64,000 nt of DNA from JAXLQL01 sp046331625 (GTDB taxonomy: Bacteria; Acidobacteriota; Terriglobia; Bryobacterales; Bryobacteraceae), in assembly GCA_046331625.1 (NCBI GenBank), contig JAXLQL010000003.1:310001-374000 (forward strand). The letters run 5' to 3'. Both the position numbers and the translations under genes were made by a program. Position 1 is the first letter of the stretch; every line of letters begins with the position of its first letter. Below the pieces are notes generated by a model. The model saw only the letters and a program-made list of their open reading frames with translations, did no database searches and was not told the DNA's origin. Positions 54,823-63,313 of this stretch are shown here, one piece after another.

Positions 54823-55815
54823 TCATCGCACGACATTCGCCAACGGCTCGCCACGCGAAAGCCGGTTTATGTTCTGGGCGATCTCCTTGGCGCGGCCGAG
54901 GATCGTACGCTGCGTCCAAGCCGAGATATGTGGCGACAGGAGCACATTGTCGAGATCATGGAACGGAAACCGCGAAGGCAGGCACGTCTCATCCGGGCTC
55001 GCCGGATACCGGTACCACACGTCGAGCGCCGCACCGGCGATCTCGCGGTTCTTCAGGGCCTCATACAGCGCCCGCTCCTCGATCACGCGCCCGCGCGAGA
55101 TGTTGATGATACGCGCACTCGGCTTCATCTTCGAGATCGCGTAGCCGTCGAACATGCCCTCGGTCTCCGGGGTCAGCGGACAGCACGGCGCCACCCAATC
55201 CGCATGCGGGAGCTGGTTGCGCCATTGCTCCCAACTGGCGATGTCGTCGTAGAGCTCGCGCCGCGCCACTGAGCCCGGGTTGCGCGACACGCCGGTCACC
55301 CACATTCCGAACGCTCGGGCACGCACGGCGATCTCGTTGGCGATGTGTCCGAGCCCGATCAGCAGCAGTGTTTGTCCGTAGAGTTCCTCGAGTACCGGAG
55401 TCTCTCCCCAGATGCAGCTTCCATCCCAATTGCCCTGCCTGAGCTTGGCGTCGTAGCGCTGCGGCTGGCGCGCCAGACACAGCATCGCCATGATGACGTA
55501 CTCGGCCATGGCGATCTCGTGATGGAAAGTGTTGCACACACGCGTGTCCGGCGGCAGTGCGTTGAAGTCGAGCCCGTCGAGCCCGGCGCCGGTCATGTGC
55601 AGCAGCTTCAGGTGCGGGCTCCGCGGCCCCGTGGTTCCTCCCAGTGGCGAGCCCACCAGCACTTCGGCGGCTTCGATCTCGGCCGCATGCCTGCCGGCAT
55701 CGCGAGGATCGGGAATGGCTACCAGCGAGTAGTCGCAGTCGAGACGCTTGCGGAGTTCGGGCTCGCACCAGGAGGCCATGCGGCCGAGGAGGACGATGCG
55801 GAGGCGGTCGGACAT
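54823..55815 (-). CDS. D-2-hydroxyacid dehydrogenase family protein
   Basis: A 330-residue NAD-dependent dehydrogenase. The first part (1-100) is the substrate lid with LLHMTGAGLDGLDF; the Rossmann fold follows with LLLIGLGHIANEIA (GxGxxA/G) near 150, IINISRGRVIEE carrying the catalytic Arg, and a C-terminal LLSPHISAWT carrying the catalytic His. The family reduces 2-keto acids such as glyoxylate or phosphohydroxypyruvate; the substrate is uncertain. It diverges from the ECF sigma gene, about 80 bases apart. Confidence 0.9.
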   Translation of the reverse strand: MSDRLRIVLLGRMASWCEPELRKRLDCDYSLVAIPDPRDAGRHAAEIEAAEVLVGSPLGGTTGPRSPHLKLLHMTGAGLDGLDFNALPPDTRVCNTFHHEIAMAEYVIMAMLCLARQPQRYDAKLRQGNWDGSCIWGETPVLEELYGQTLLLIGLGHIANEIAVRARAFGMWVTGVSRNPGSVARRELYDDIASWEQWRNQLPHADWVAPCCPLTPETEGMFDGYAISKMKPSARIINISRGRVIEERALYEALKNREIAGAALDVWYRYPASPDETCLPSRFPFHDLDNVLLSPHISAWTQRTILGRAKEIAQNINRLSRGEPLANVVR

Positions 55816-55883
55816 GTCGTCCTCTTATGATGGCGCAACCACGCCCGTGGAAAATTTGCTCGCCGATGATCTCTTCGCGGGCC

Positions 55884-55898
55884 CGATTCCGTATTGAG
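55884..55898. repeat. 15-bp direct repeat flanking the sigma/kinase locus
   Basis: CGATTCCGTATTGAG occurs here, overlapping the first possible sigma start, and again at 59920-59934, after the kinase stop, 4.04 kb apart and in the same orientation. Neighbouring bases are also similar (GGCC or GGCT before it). It might be a shared regulatory site or the trace of insertion of the whole module. Confidence 0.6.
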
Positions 55899-56499
55899 TA
55901 CCATTGAATTCTGTCTGGTAACGCAAGTGCCCAATGAATCGGGCGCGATCACCGGACTTCTCCGGAGGTGGCGCTCAGGTGACGATACCGCGCTGGAGGA
56001 GCTCGCTCCGCTCCTCTATCCCGAACTGCGTCTGCTGGCGCGAAGCCGCCTGCGAGCCCACGCGGCGCCGTTATCGCCTACCGAACTCGTCCACGAAACC
56101 TATCTCCGGCTCTCACGCGGATCGCATCCCGAGTGGTTCAACCGCTCGCACTTCTACTACATCGTGAGCCGGCTGATGCGGCAGGTGCTGGTGGATCTGG
56201 CGCGGGAGGCGCACGCGGAAAAGCGGGGTGGCGCATCGCAGACGATTTCGCTGAACTCCGCGGGCGCTGTCGGTGCCCCTCTTCCGGCGGCGGGCGTGCT
56301 TGATCTGCATCGCGCGCTCGAGGAACTGGCGCACCTCGATCCGCGCAAGGCTCGGGTTCTCGAGCTGCGCTACTTCGGTGGGCTCCAGGTGGAGGAGATC
56401 GCGGATGCGCTCAACGTGGCCGCTATCACCATACGACGTGATTTGCGCGCTGGCACGGCGTGGCTCAGAAGCAACCTCGCGCCGGGAGCGAGAGAATGA
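55894..56499 (+). CDS. ECF-type sigma factor (acidobacterial kinase-linked)
   Basis: About 190-201 residues; possible starts are TTG 55894 and GTG 55927. Sigma-2 region: LYPELRLLARSRLRAH, PTELVHETYLRL, WFNRSHFYYIVSRLMRQVLVDLAR. Sigma-4 HTH: LEELAHLDPRKARVLELRYFGGLQVEEIADALNVAAITIRRDL (in parts). This is the Acidobacteria/Planctomycetes ECF type usually encoded next to a Ser/Thr kinase rather than an anti-sigma factor; the kinase is thought to control it. The stop TGA overlaps an ATG (ATGA) that begins the repeat-encoded frame. The 3' end is the source of the tandem array. Confidence 0.9.
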   Translation: MSTIEFCLVTQVPNESGAITGLLRRWRSGDDTALEELAPLLYPELRLLARSRLRAHAAPLSPTELVHETYLRLSRGSHPEWFNRSHFYYIVSRLMRQVLVDLAREAHAEKRGGASQTISLNSAGAVGAPLPAAGVLDLHRALEELAHLDPRKARVLELRYFGGLQVEEIADALNVAAITIRRDLRAGTAWLRSNLAPGARE

Positions 56500-57178
56500 C
56501 CCCGGCCCAGTTCCGGCGCGTGGAGGAGATCGCGGGTGCACTCAACCTTGGCGGCGATCGCCATTCAGCGCGATCTGTGAACGGGAACCGCCGGGCTGAC
56601 AAGCAACTTCGCACCCGGAGCCGAGGAATGAGCCAGGCCGAGCTCCGGCGAGTGAACGAGATCGCGGGTGCGCTCAACGTTGGCGGCGATCACCACTCAG
56701 CGCGATCTGTGAACGGGAACCGCCGGGCTGACAAGCAACCTCGCATCCGGAGCCGAGGAATGAGCCAGGCCGAGCTCCGGCGAGTGAACGAGATCGCGGG
56801 TGCGCTCAACGTTGGCGGCGATCAGCATTCAGCGCGACCAGCGAGCCGGAACCGCCGGGCTGACAAGCAACCTCGCACCCGGAGCGGAGGAATGAGCCAG
56901 GCCGAGCTCCGGCGCGTGGACGAGATCGCGGGTGCGCTCAACGTTGGCGGCGATCACCATTCAGTTCGACCTGCGAGCCGGAACCGCCGGGCTGACAAGC
57001 AACCTCGCACCCGGAGCCGAGGAATGAGCCAGGCCGAGCTCCGGCGCGTGGACGGGATCGCGGGCGCGCTAAACGCGGCCGCCATCACTATTCGGCGTGA
57101 TTTGCGTGCTCGTACAGCGTGGCTCAGAAGCCACGTGGCGACTGGAGCGAGCAAATGACCCCGGCCCAATTCCAGCGC
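56389..57178 (+). repeat. Tandem array of ~132-bp units built from the sigma/kinase junction
   Basis: Starting at the same point of the unit (GTGGAGGAGATC or its GTGAACGAGATC variants) copies lie at 56389, 56520, 56652, 56784, 56916, 57048 and 57179, so the period is 131-132 bases. Each unit contains the end of the sigma HTH, a SD-ATGA start junction and the first kinase codons (CAGGCCGAGCTCCGGCG-like). The unit-to-unit copies differ by few substitutions. The flanking copies 1 and 7 belong to the sigma gene and the kinase gene respectively. Shared GTGGAGGAGATC in both genes probably seeded unequal recombination. Confidence 0.95.
56496..57158 (+). CDS. Repeat-encoded 220-residue frame between sigma factor and kinase
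   Basis: An uninterrupted frame begins with ATG 56496, overlapping the sigma stop as ATGA, and ends with TGA 57156-57158, overlapping the kinase ATG 57155 as ATGA. It encodes five copies of a 44-residue unit: MSQAELRRVNEIAGALNVGG, then D(H)HSARSVNGNRRADKQ and PRTRSRG. Each unit is a chimera of kinase N-terminal codons and a shifted reading of the sigma C-terminus; read one base over, the copies show the old sigma end with stop codons. Every unit has its own GAGG-ATGA. The product is basic and probably disordered. Whether it is made is unknown; codons for hydrophobic core residues are absent. Confidence 0.5.
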   Translation: MTPAQFRRVEEIAGALNLGGDRHSARSVNGNRRADKQLRTRSRGMSQAELRRVNEIAGALNVGGDHHSARSVNGNRRADKQPRIRSRGMSQAELRRVNEIAGALNVGGDQHSARPASRNRRADKQPRTRSGGMSQAELRRVDEIAGALNVGGDHHSVRPASRNRRADKQPRTRSRGMSQAELRRVDGIAGALNAAAITIRRDLRARTAWLRSHVATGASK

Positions 57179-59893
57179 GTGGAGGAGATCTTTCACGGTG
57201 CGCTGGCCTTGGATCCGAGCGCCCGGAAGCAGTGGCTCGACGACACGTGCGGAGACGATGCCGAGTTGCGGAGCGCGGTAGCGTCGATGCTGGAAGCCGA
57301 CGAGCAGCCGACGGCGGGACAGCGCATTGTGGAATCGGCCTTGAGCCACCTTGCCGATGCTACCGGCGAGTTGCCACCGCGCAAGCTCGGCGCCTACAGG
57401 GTAGTGCGGCCACTCGGGGCGGGCGGCATGGGTGCGGTCTACCTGGCCGAGCGGGACGACGATCAGTTCCGCAAGCAAGTAGCGGTGAAGGTGCTGCGCA
57501 CCGCCGTGGGCTTCCGCTTGGACGAGTTGCTGCAGCGCTTCACGCAGGAGCGGCAGATTCTGGCCGATCTCGAGCATCCCAACATCGCGCGCCTGCTCGA
57601 TGGCGGCGCCGACGAGTCAGGCCGCCCTTATCTGGTGCTCGAGTATGTCGATGGCGTCAACATCTCCGCATACTGCAAGGCGAACGCGCTCTCGCTGGCC
57701 GGGCGCTGCCGGTTGTTCGTGAGCATCTGTGACGCGGTGGCGTTCGCGCACCGGCACTTGGTGATCCACCGTGACATCAAGCCCGCCAACATCCTGGTGA
57801 ATCGGGAAGGCGTGCCCAAGTTGCTCGACTTCGGAGTGGCGAAGCTGCTGCCCACCAGCACCGTTGCGGCGACGATGGCGGCGACGGAGTTCGGCATGTT
57901 CACGGCCGAGTATGCGGCGCCGGAGCAGATTCTCAACACGGCGGTCACCACGGCAACGGACGTCTACTCGCTCGGCGCCGTGCTCTATGAACTGATGGCG
58001 GGGCGCGCATGGTTCGACGGCGCGAATCTTTCCATGGCGGAACTGGTTCGCCGCGTGACCGAGGGCGAGATCCCGGCTCTGGCGGGTGCGCCCGCCGATC
58101 TCGACAACGTGGTCCGCAAGGCGATGGCGCGAGAACCCGAGCGCCGCTATGCCACGGCTGACCGGCTCGCGGCCGACGTTCGCAATTGGCTCGAAGGGCG
58201 GCCGGTGGAGGCGCGCGGCAACGACTTCTGGTATCGCACCGGAAAGATGCTGCGGCGAAACTGGCGCAGCGCGACGGCCGCGTCGCTCGCAGTAGTAAGC
58301 CTCGTCGCGGGCTTGGCGATCGCCTCGCGGGAGCGCAATCGGGCGGAGACGCGATTCAACGAAGTGCGCGGCCTGGCACGGCACGTGCTGTTCGATCTCG
58401 AACCTGCGATCCGGCCGCTCGAGGGATCGCTCGAAGCGCGGCAAAAGCTCGCAGCCACGGCGCAAGCGTACCTTGACCGGCTGGCGCACGATCCAGCCGC
58501 GAGCGACGACCTCAAGGTGGAGCTTGCCGAAGCTTACGAACGGTTGGCGGAAATCGAAGGCGGAGTCATGTCGGCGAGCATGGGCAAGGCCGATGCGGCG
58601 CTCGTAAACCTGCGGCAAGCGGTGCGGCTTCGCGGGGAGGTGCTCGGCCGCAGTCCGAACGATCCGGCGCGCCTGCGCGCCGCGGCCACGGCTTACCGGC
58701 AACTCGGTGAGTCATTCAGTTCGCGCTCGAAGCACCTCGATGCGGCAGAGGCCTTCCGGAACGCGACCGTGGAGTTCGAACAGCTTTTGAAGTCGGATGC
58801 CAGCCGGCCTGCGGACACGGGACAAGCGGCGGCCACCTATCTGAGCGCGGCTCAGAACGCCGTCAACGCCTTCGAAACGGCGGGTGCGGAGAACCTGGTT
58901 GCTCGCGCCGAGCAGTTGAGCCGTGACTGGGTGAAGGCTTCGGACGACACAGCGTCGCGTCGCGGCTTGGCGCGCTCGCTCACTATTTCCGGGCTGATCC
59001 GCCGGTCGCGCGGAGATCTCGAGTACTCGGAGAAGGCGATCGGGGAAGCGCTCGATATCGCGCTCCGGTTGGAGCGGGAGAATCCGGGCGCAGAGCTTGC
59101 CGCGTTGGTAGCGCAAACACGACAGCGTCTCGCGGACGTGACAGGCGAGCCGGGCCGCATCAGCCTCGAACGTTACGCGGAAGCAGAGAAGTTGATCCGG
59201 CAGGCGATCGTGCCGTTCCGCGAAGGCTTGTCGAAAAATCCTCGTAATGAGCAAGGCCGGTACCGTTTGGCTCATTTCGTGAATATGTTGGGCGCGCTCG
59301 AGGCCCTGCATGATCCGGTGCGGGCGGCGGCGTCTTTCGATGAATCGCTCGCGCTGTTGCGCGCGGTTCCAGAAGGCTTCGCCGCGCGTGAGCAGTACCT
59401 GATCTACTTCCTGGTTTCTTCCACGTACCCGCTGCGGCGAGTGGGGCGCGGCGCCGAGGCCGATCACCGGCTAGCGGAAGCGTTCATCCTGCTCGAGAAG
59501 TCGAAGGAATGGCCTACGAAGAAGGTGGATCCGCTTTCGCCATCCGACTTGGCGCTTCGGGCCAAGGCGGCCGGCGAGTTCGCCGCTGGGCGGATCGCGG
59601 CGGCGCTCGAAGCTCTGCGCGAGATCGAGCAGAAGCTGCCGCCGGGCGCGGGCGACGACGACCTCGACAACGCGTACGCGCGTTCGACATTCTTCGAACA
59701 GTTCATTGCGACGCTGGTGTCAGCGAGTGACACGCAGGGCGCCGAGCGAGTGAAGGCCTTGCGAACGGCGCTGTGGGAGAGGCTGGCGAAACGATATCCA
59801 CGGAGCAGCTTCGTGCGCCGGGAACTCGACTATGCTGGTGCGCCGCTGCCTGGGGTGGAGCGGGCGAAGGTCCGGCTGATGCAGCAGTTTTGA
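57155..59893 (+). CDS. Membrane Ser/Thr protein kinase with TPR-like C-terminus
   Basis: The start is ATG 57155, overlapping the repeat frame; MTPAQFQRVEEIFHGAL is the usual opening of acidobacterial kinases of this type. The 912-residue protein has a kinase domain from about 75 to 345: GAGGMGAVYLAE P-loop, QVAVKVL Lys, HRDIKPANIL catalytic loop, DFGVAKL and AAPEQIL. One membrane helix follows (ATAASLAVVSLVAGLAIAS) near 385. The 500-residue extracytoplasmic part is helical with TPR-like repeats (GKADAALVNLRQAVRLRGEVL). Probably it controls the ECF sigma factor upstream by phosphorylation. Catalytic residues are intact. Confidence 0.93.
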   Translation: MTPAQFQRVEEIFHGALALDPSARKQWLDDTCGDDAELRSAVASMLEADEQPTAGQRIVESALSHLADATGELPPRKLGAYRVVRPLGAGGMGAVYLAERDDDQFRKQVAVKVLRTAVGFRLDELLQRFTQERQILADLEHPNIARLLDGGADESGRPYLVLEYVDGVNISAYCKANALSLAGRCRLFVSICDAVAFAHRHLVIHRDIKPANILVNREGVPKLLDFGVAKLLPTSTVAATMAATEFGMFTAEYAAPEQILNTAVTTATDVYSLGAVLYELMAGRAWFDGANLSMAELVRRVTEGEIPALAGAPADLDNVVRKAMAREPERRYATADRLAADVRNWLEGRPVEARGNDFWYRTGKMLRRNWRSATAASLAVVSLVAGLAIASRERNRAETRFNEVRGLARHVLFDLEPAIRPLEGSLEARQKLAATAQAYLDRLAHDPAASDDLKVELAEAYERLAEIEGGVMSASMGKADAALVNLRQAVRLRGEVLGRSPNDPARLRAAATAYRQLGESFSSRSKHLDAAEAFRNATVEFEQLLKSDASRPADTGQAAATYLSAAQNAVNAFETAGAENLVARAEQLSRDWVKASDDTASRRGLARSLTISGLIRRSRGDLEYSEKAIGEALDIALRLERENPGAELAALVAQTRQRLADVTGEPGRISLERYAEAEKLIRQAIVPFREGLSKNPRNEQGRYRLAHFVNMLGALEALHDPVRAAASFDESLALLRAVPEGFAAREQYLIYFLVSSTYPLRRVGRGAEADHRLAEAFILLEKSKEWPTKKVDPLSPSDLALRAKAAGEFAAGRIAAALEALREIEQKLPPGAGDDDLDNAYARSTFFEQFIATLVSASDTQGAERVKALRTALWERLAKRYPRSSFVRRELDYAGAPLPGVERAKVRLMQQF

Positions 59894-60011
59894 GCTCACG
59901 CTTGATCAGATTCGGGGCTCGATTCCGTATTGAGATGCATCCGGGATTTCGCCCTTCTGGAGGACGGGCGGGATCTCCTCTGGAACGCAAATAATCGGTT
60001 TCGTCTAGATC

Positions 60012-60050
60012 AAGCTCCCTGGACTACTGCCCCGGGGAGCTTTCTTTCTT
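60012..60050 (+). terminator. Rho-independent terminator after the kinase gene
   Basis: AAGCTCCC (60012-60019) pairs with GGGAGCTT (60035-60042) and is followed by a T-rich tract TCTTTCTT. It lies 119 bases after the kinase stop in the right direction. No gene is seen between 59894 and 60011, only the second 15-bp direct repeat at 59920. Confidence 0.65.
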
Positions 60051-60085
60051 GGGATGGGATCAGCGGACCAAAGGGTCCGCTCATG

Positions 60086-60190
60086 GCGGGACTGAGGTCC
60101 CGCGCAGGCTTATAGCCTGCCCGACACAATGGGCTGAAATCTTCGCTGCCGGCGAAGATACGGAAGGATCGTATTGCACGGCAGAGTCAC
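60086..60190 (-). repeat. Extended palindromic repeat, reversed copy
   Basis: On the minus strand it reads ACGATCCTTCCGTATCTTCG, a TTCGCCGGCAGCGAA palindrome with GATTTCAGCCC, then the two hairpins GGGCAGGCTATAAGCCTGC and GCGGGACCTCAGTCCCGC (ending at 60086). A further hairpin CAGCGGACCAAAGGGTCCGC lies just beyond at 60061-60080. Same order as the copies at 20.6, 22.7 and 37.7 kb. It ends near the stop of the wHTH gene. Confidence 0.85.
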
Positions 60191-60210
60191 TGCGCTCTTG
60201 GCACAATGCG

Positions 60211-62046
60211 TCAGAGGCCGATGCGCTTCACCAGCGCTACGAATCGTGGGTGGCTGCGGAGGCTCTTGTACATCGGGTGTTGGTTCACGAAGACCACCGT
60301 GCCTTGGCGCTCTTCGGCGGCCTCTTCCATCCAGCGCATGGCTTCGTCTGCGTTGCCGAGGAACGTGTACTGCTGCGCCAACACGAGTCTGGATACGGGC
60401 GCTCCCTCGCGGGCGCGCTCGAGGTAGTTCGAAATCCGGGCTTCGAGAAACGCCCGGATGCCGCCCTTGTCGAATGCCGCCTTCATGGCCCCGGCGAACT
60501 CCTTTTGCCGCTCGACCTGCCGGCAGAATGCCTCCACGGCTGCGCGGTGATCGCCGCGGACCATGTTTAGGTTGTACTGATCGAACAAGGTGGCGCCCAA
60601 TGCCGGATCGAGGTCGTGCGCTTTTTGGGACTCGGCCAGCGCGTCGCCAATGCGCTCGAGGCAGGCATACTGAAACGTCATGCCGACATGCCGCCACGCG
60701 GAGCCCGGATTGATCGCCACGGACTTCTTGGTCCACTCCAAGCCTTCGGCGTTGCGGTGGCGAACCGTCTCGAGCAGTCCGAACATGTGGAGGCTATCGT
60801 CATTGTTCGGATTCGCCTCGAGAGCCTTGCGCAAGTGCGCCTCGGCGCCGGCGAAGTCCCAGCGGTAGAAGAAACGGGTGGTCGCCATGGCGTGATGAGC
60901 ATCGGTCTGGCGGCTGTCGAGGCTGAGCGCTTTCATGGCCGCCTCTTCCGCCTTCGGGTAGGCTTCTTTGGGCGGAACCCCGAGGAAGTACCCGAGCAAT
61001 GACCACGCACCGGCCTCGATGGCGTAGGCATCGGCATACTTGGGGTCAATGGCGAGAGCCTGTTCCGCCACTTCAATTGCTTTGCGTTGGCCGGCGGAGG
61101 TCCAACGGTTGCGATAGTACCGGGCCAGCGTCACCAGCCGGAACGCCTCCGGATCGGGACGGTACCGGCTTGCCGGCGCCGCCTGCCCGAACAGAGACTG
61201 GGCCAAGCGATTCGAGATCTGGTCTTCGAGCGTGAACAAGTCGGCGTGTTCGAGATCGAACGTGTCTGACCATAGATTCTGCCCGTCGGCGGCGCGTACG
61301 AGCCGTGCGTTGAGCCGGACCTTGTTCCCGGCGCTTTGGAGTGTGGCGTCGAGTACAGCTTCGACTCCGAGCTTCGATCCCGCGGCTTGGGGATCGCGTG
61401 TGGGTTTGTCGAACTCGCGCACCGCGGATGTGGGGCGCACGATGAAGCGGTCGAGTCCACCCAGGCGGGTGATCACGGCATCGGTGAGGCCGAGGCCGAG
61501 CCCTTCGTCATCGGGCTTGGCGTTGAGTACCTGAAACGGGAGCACCGCTACAGACGCGACCGGAACGTGCCGGGGATTCGCGCGATGCCGGAAAGCGGAG
61601 AGCACGGCTGCTCCCCCAGCGAGCGCGCCCGCGGACGCGAGAATCCAGCGGCGGGATCGGGCAGGAGCCGCCGTTCGCTCAACGGGGGGCGGCTCGACGG
61701 CTGCGACCGCAAGAGGCGCCGGTGAAAGTGTCGCCTGACGCACCGGCTCGACGAACCGGTATCCGCGCCGGGGAACAGTCTCAATGTAGGCAACCTCACC
61801 GAAGGTTTTCCGCAAGAGGCTGATCTGGACCGCGAGATTCCCCTCTTCGACGAAGGCGTCCGGCCAGACCGTCTTCATCAGCTCGTCCTTCTCCACCAGC
61901 CGGCCTGGGTTGGCCAGCAGCGCCGCCAGGGTATCGAGAGCCTTGGGCGTGAGCGAGATGGCCTGTCCGTCGCGCCAAAGGCTCCTTTCGGCCATGTCGA
62001 AGCGGTATGGTCCGAATTCGTATAACCCTCTGAAAGCAGGAGGCAT
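60211..62046 (-). CDS. Winged-helix/TolB-like/TPR membrane regulator (CadC-like)
   Basis: A 611-residue regulator. Residues 1-110 form an OmpR/CadC-type winged helix (YEFGPYRFDMAERSLWRDG, SLTPKALDTLAALLANPG, VQISLLRKTFGE, VPRRGYRFV). A membrane helix follows (RWILASAGALAGGAAVLSAF), then a TolB/FlgO-like domain (SVAVLPFQVLNAKPDDEGLGLGL) and a C-terminal set of TPR repeats (AIEVAEQALAIDPKYADAYAIEAG, AEAHLRKALEANPNNDDSLHMFG). It resembles ToxR/CadC one-component sensors that read a periplasmic cue and bind DNA directly. It diverges from the esterase gene (121 bases), which may be its target. Confidence 0.9.
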   Translation of the reverse strand: MPPAFRGLYEFGPYRFDMAERSLWRDGQAISLTPKALDTLAALLANPGRLVEKDELMKTVWPDAFVEEGNLAVQISLLRKTFGEVAYIETVPRRGYRFVEPVRQATLSPAPLAVAAVEPPPVERTAAPARSRRWILASAGALAGGAAVLSAFRHRANPRHVPVASVAVLPFQVLNAKPDDEGLGLGLTDAVITRLGGLDRFIVRPTSAVREFDKPTRDPQAAGSKLGVEAVLDATLQSAGNKVRLNARLVRAADGQNLWSDTFDLEHADLFTLEDQISNRLAQSLFGQAAPASRYRPDPEAFRLVTLARYYRNRWTSAGQRKAIEVAEQALAIDPKYADAYAIEAGAWSLLGYFLGVPPKEAYPKAEEAAMKALSLDSRQTDAHHAMATTRFFYRWDFAGAEAHLRKALEANPNNDDSLHMFGLLETVRHRNAEGLEWTKKSVAINPGSAWRHVGMTFQYACLERIGDALAESQKAHDLDPALGATLFDQYNLNMVRGDHRAAVEAFCRQVERQKEFAGAMKAAFDKGGIRAFLEARISNYLERAREGAPVSRLVLAQQYTFLGNADEAMRWMEEAAEERQGTVVFVNQHPMYKSLRSHPRFVALVKRIGL

Positions 62047-62167
62047 AAACGCTCACAGAACTCTTTAAGACTTTTGCAATGACTTCTCGAGGACTCCGTG
62101 CGGCCACATGCGGCAAGCTCGATTCCGGTAGGTCAATCTTACCAACTTTTCCACAAAGGAGATCGAC

Positions 62168-63292
62168 ATGTTTCGCGCACCTTCCAGATTGTTTACGGCC
62201 GCAACCGTGGCTGTGGTTTCAGCCCTTGCCCAGGCCCAACGAAGCCCAATCATCAACCCTGACGGATCGGCGACGTTTACCCTGACGGCGCCTAACGCAG
62301 ACAAGGTCTACGTCGGCGGCGAGTTCGACGACAAGGTCAACCGGCCTCCGGGGGCCTTGATGACGAAAGACGCCAAAGGCGTGTGGAGCTACACCACGGC
62401 TCCGCTGGTACCGGGCGTCTACTACTACGGTTTCTCGGTGGACGGGCTGTTCACCATCGACCCGAACAACACGCGGTATCGCCCGTTCATCCGGCAGACT
62501 CCGCTGAACAACACGATGGAGATCCGCGGGGAAGCGCCGTTCGTTTGGGACATTGCGCCCGACACGCCGCGCGGCGAGGTCCACTTCGAAGAGTTCCGTT
62601 CGGCGACGCTCGGCCGTTTCGCCAACGCCTACGTCTACACGCCGCCCAGCTACGCGGCGGAGTACTCGCGCACGTATCCGGTGCTGTACCTTTTGCACGG
62701 TGCCAGCACGGGCGAACTCGGCGACACATCTCGGGAATGGGTGATGGCGGGCTACGCGAATCGCATCATGGACAACCTCATCGCGGCAGGCAAGGCGAAG
62801 GAAATGATCGTGGTGATGGTGGATAGCCAGACGCCGGGAGCAAGTCCGAACCTGACGTTGCTCGCTTCGTATGAGTTGTTCGAGAAGTACTTGTTGACAG
62901 AAGTGATTCCGCTGGTGCAGAGCCGTTACCGTACGGCCACTGGCAAGGAGAATCGATATCTAGCCGGCCTGTCTCGTGGAGGTACGCAGACCTTCCACGT
63001 AGGATTCCGCAATCCGAGCCTGTTTAGCGCGCTTGGGGCGTTCAGCATCTCGGTACCCACCACCTATCCTGACGCCTATCCGGGCGCCGACGCGGCAGCG
63101 TTGAACGAAGCGTTTCGGCTGATCTACTACAGTTGCGGAACCGAAGACTCCGATCAGCGGCCGGGCTATGACCGCAGCACTGCGATGCTCGTGCAACGTG
63201 GAATCCGATTCGATGCGGCGAACTATCCGGGCGGGCACATCTGGCATGTCTGGCGGAACTCGCTGGCCGAGTTCGTGAGCAAGCTGAAGTAA
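62168..63292 (+). CDS. Secreted esterase with CBM48-like N-terminus
   Basis: A 374-residue enzyme with a signal peptide (LFTAATVAVVSALAQA). Residues 25-110 form an E-set/CBM48-like domain (ATFTLTAPNADKVYVGGEF, PLVPGVYYYGFSVDG) and 130-374 an esterase_D/Fes-type alpha/beta hydrolase: YPVLYLLHGASTG, the nucleophile elbow GLSRGGTQ near 265, and PGGHIWHVWRNSL with the catalytic His. Such proteins include feruloyl/acetyl-xylan and enterochelin-type esterases; in acidobacteria they usually act on plant polysaccharide esters. Likely controlled by the divergent wHTH regulator. Confidence 0.9.
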   Translation: MFRAPSRLFTAATVAVVSALAQAQRSPIINPDGSATFTLTAPNADKVYVGGEFDDKVNRPPGALMTKDAKGVWSYTTAPLVPGVYYYGFSVDGLFTIDPNNTRYRPFIRQTPLNNTMEIRGEAPFVWDIAPDTPRGEVHFEEFRSATLGRFANAYVYTPPSYAAEYSRTYPVLYLLHGASTGELGDTSREWVMAGYANRIMDNLIAAGKAKEMIVVMVDSQTPGASPNLTLLASYELFEKYLLTEVIPLVQSRYRTATGKENRYLAGLSRGGTQTFHVGFRNPSLFSALGAFSISVPTTYPDAYPGADAAALNEAFRLIYYSCGTEDSDQRPGYDRSTAMLVQRGIRFDAANYPGGHIWHVWRNSLAEFVSKLK

Positions 63293-63313
63293 GGGAGCAG
63301 AGGAGGAACGAAC

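Noticed and set aside
56389..57178. Possible CRISPR or satellite array unrelated to genes
   Set aside because: The units are clearly homologous to the ends of the two flanking genes and have no spacer structure.
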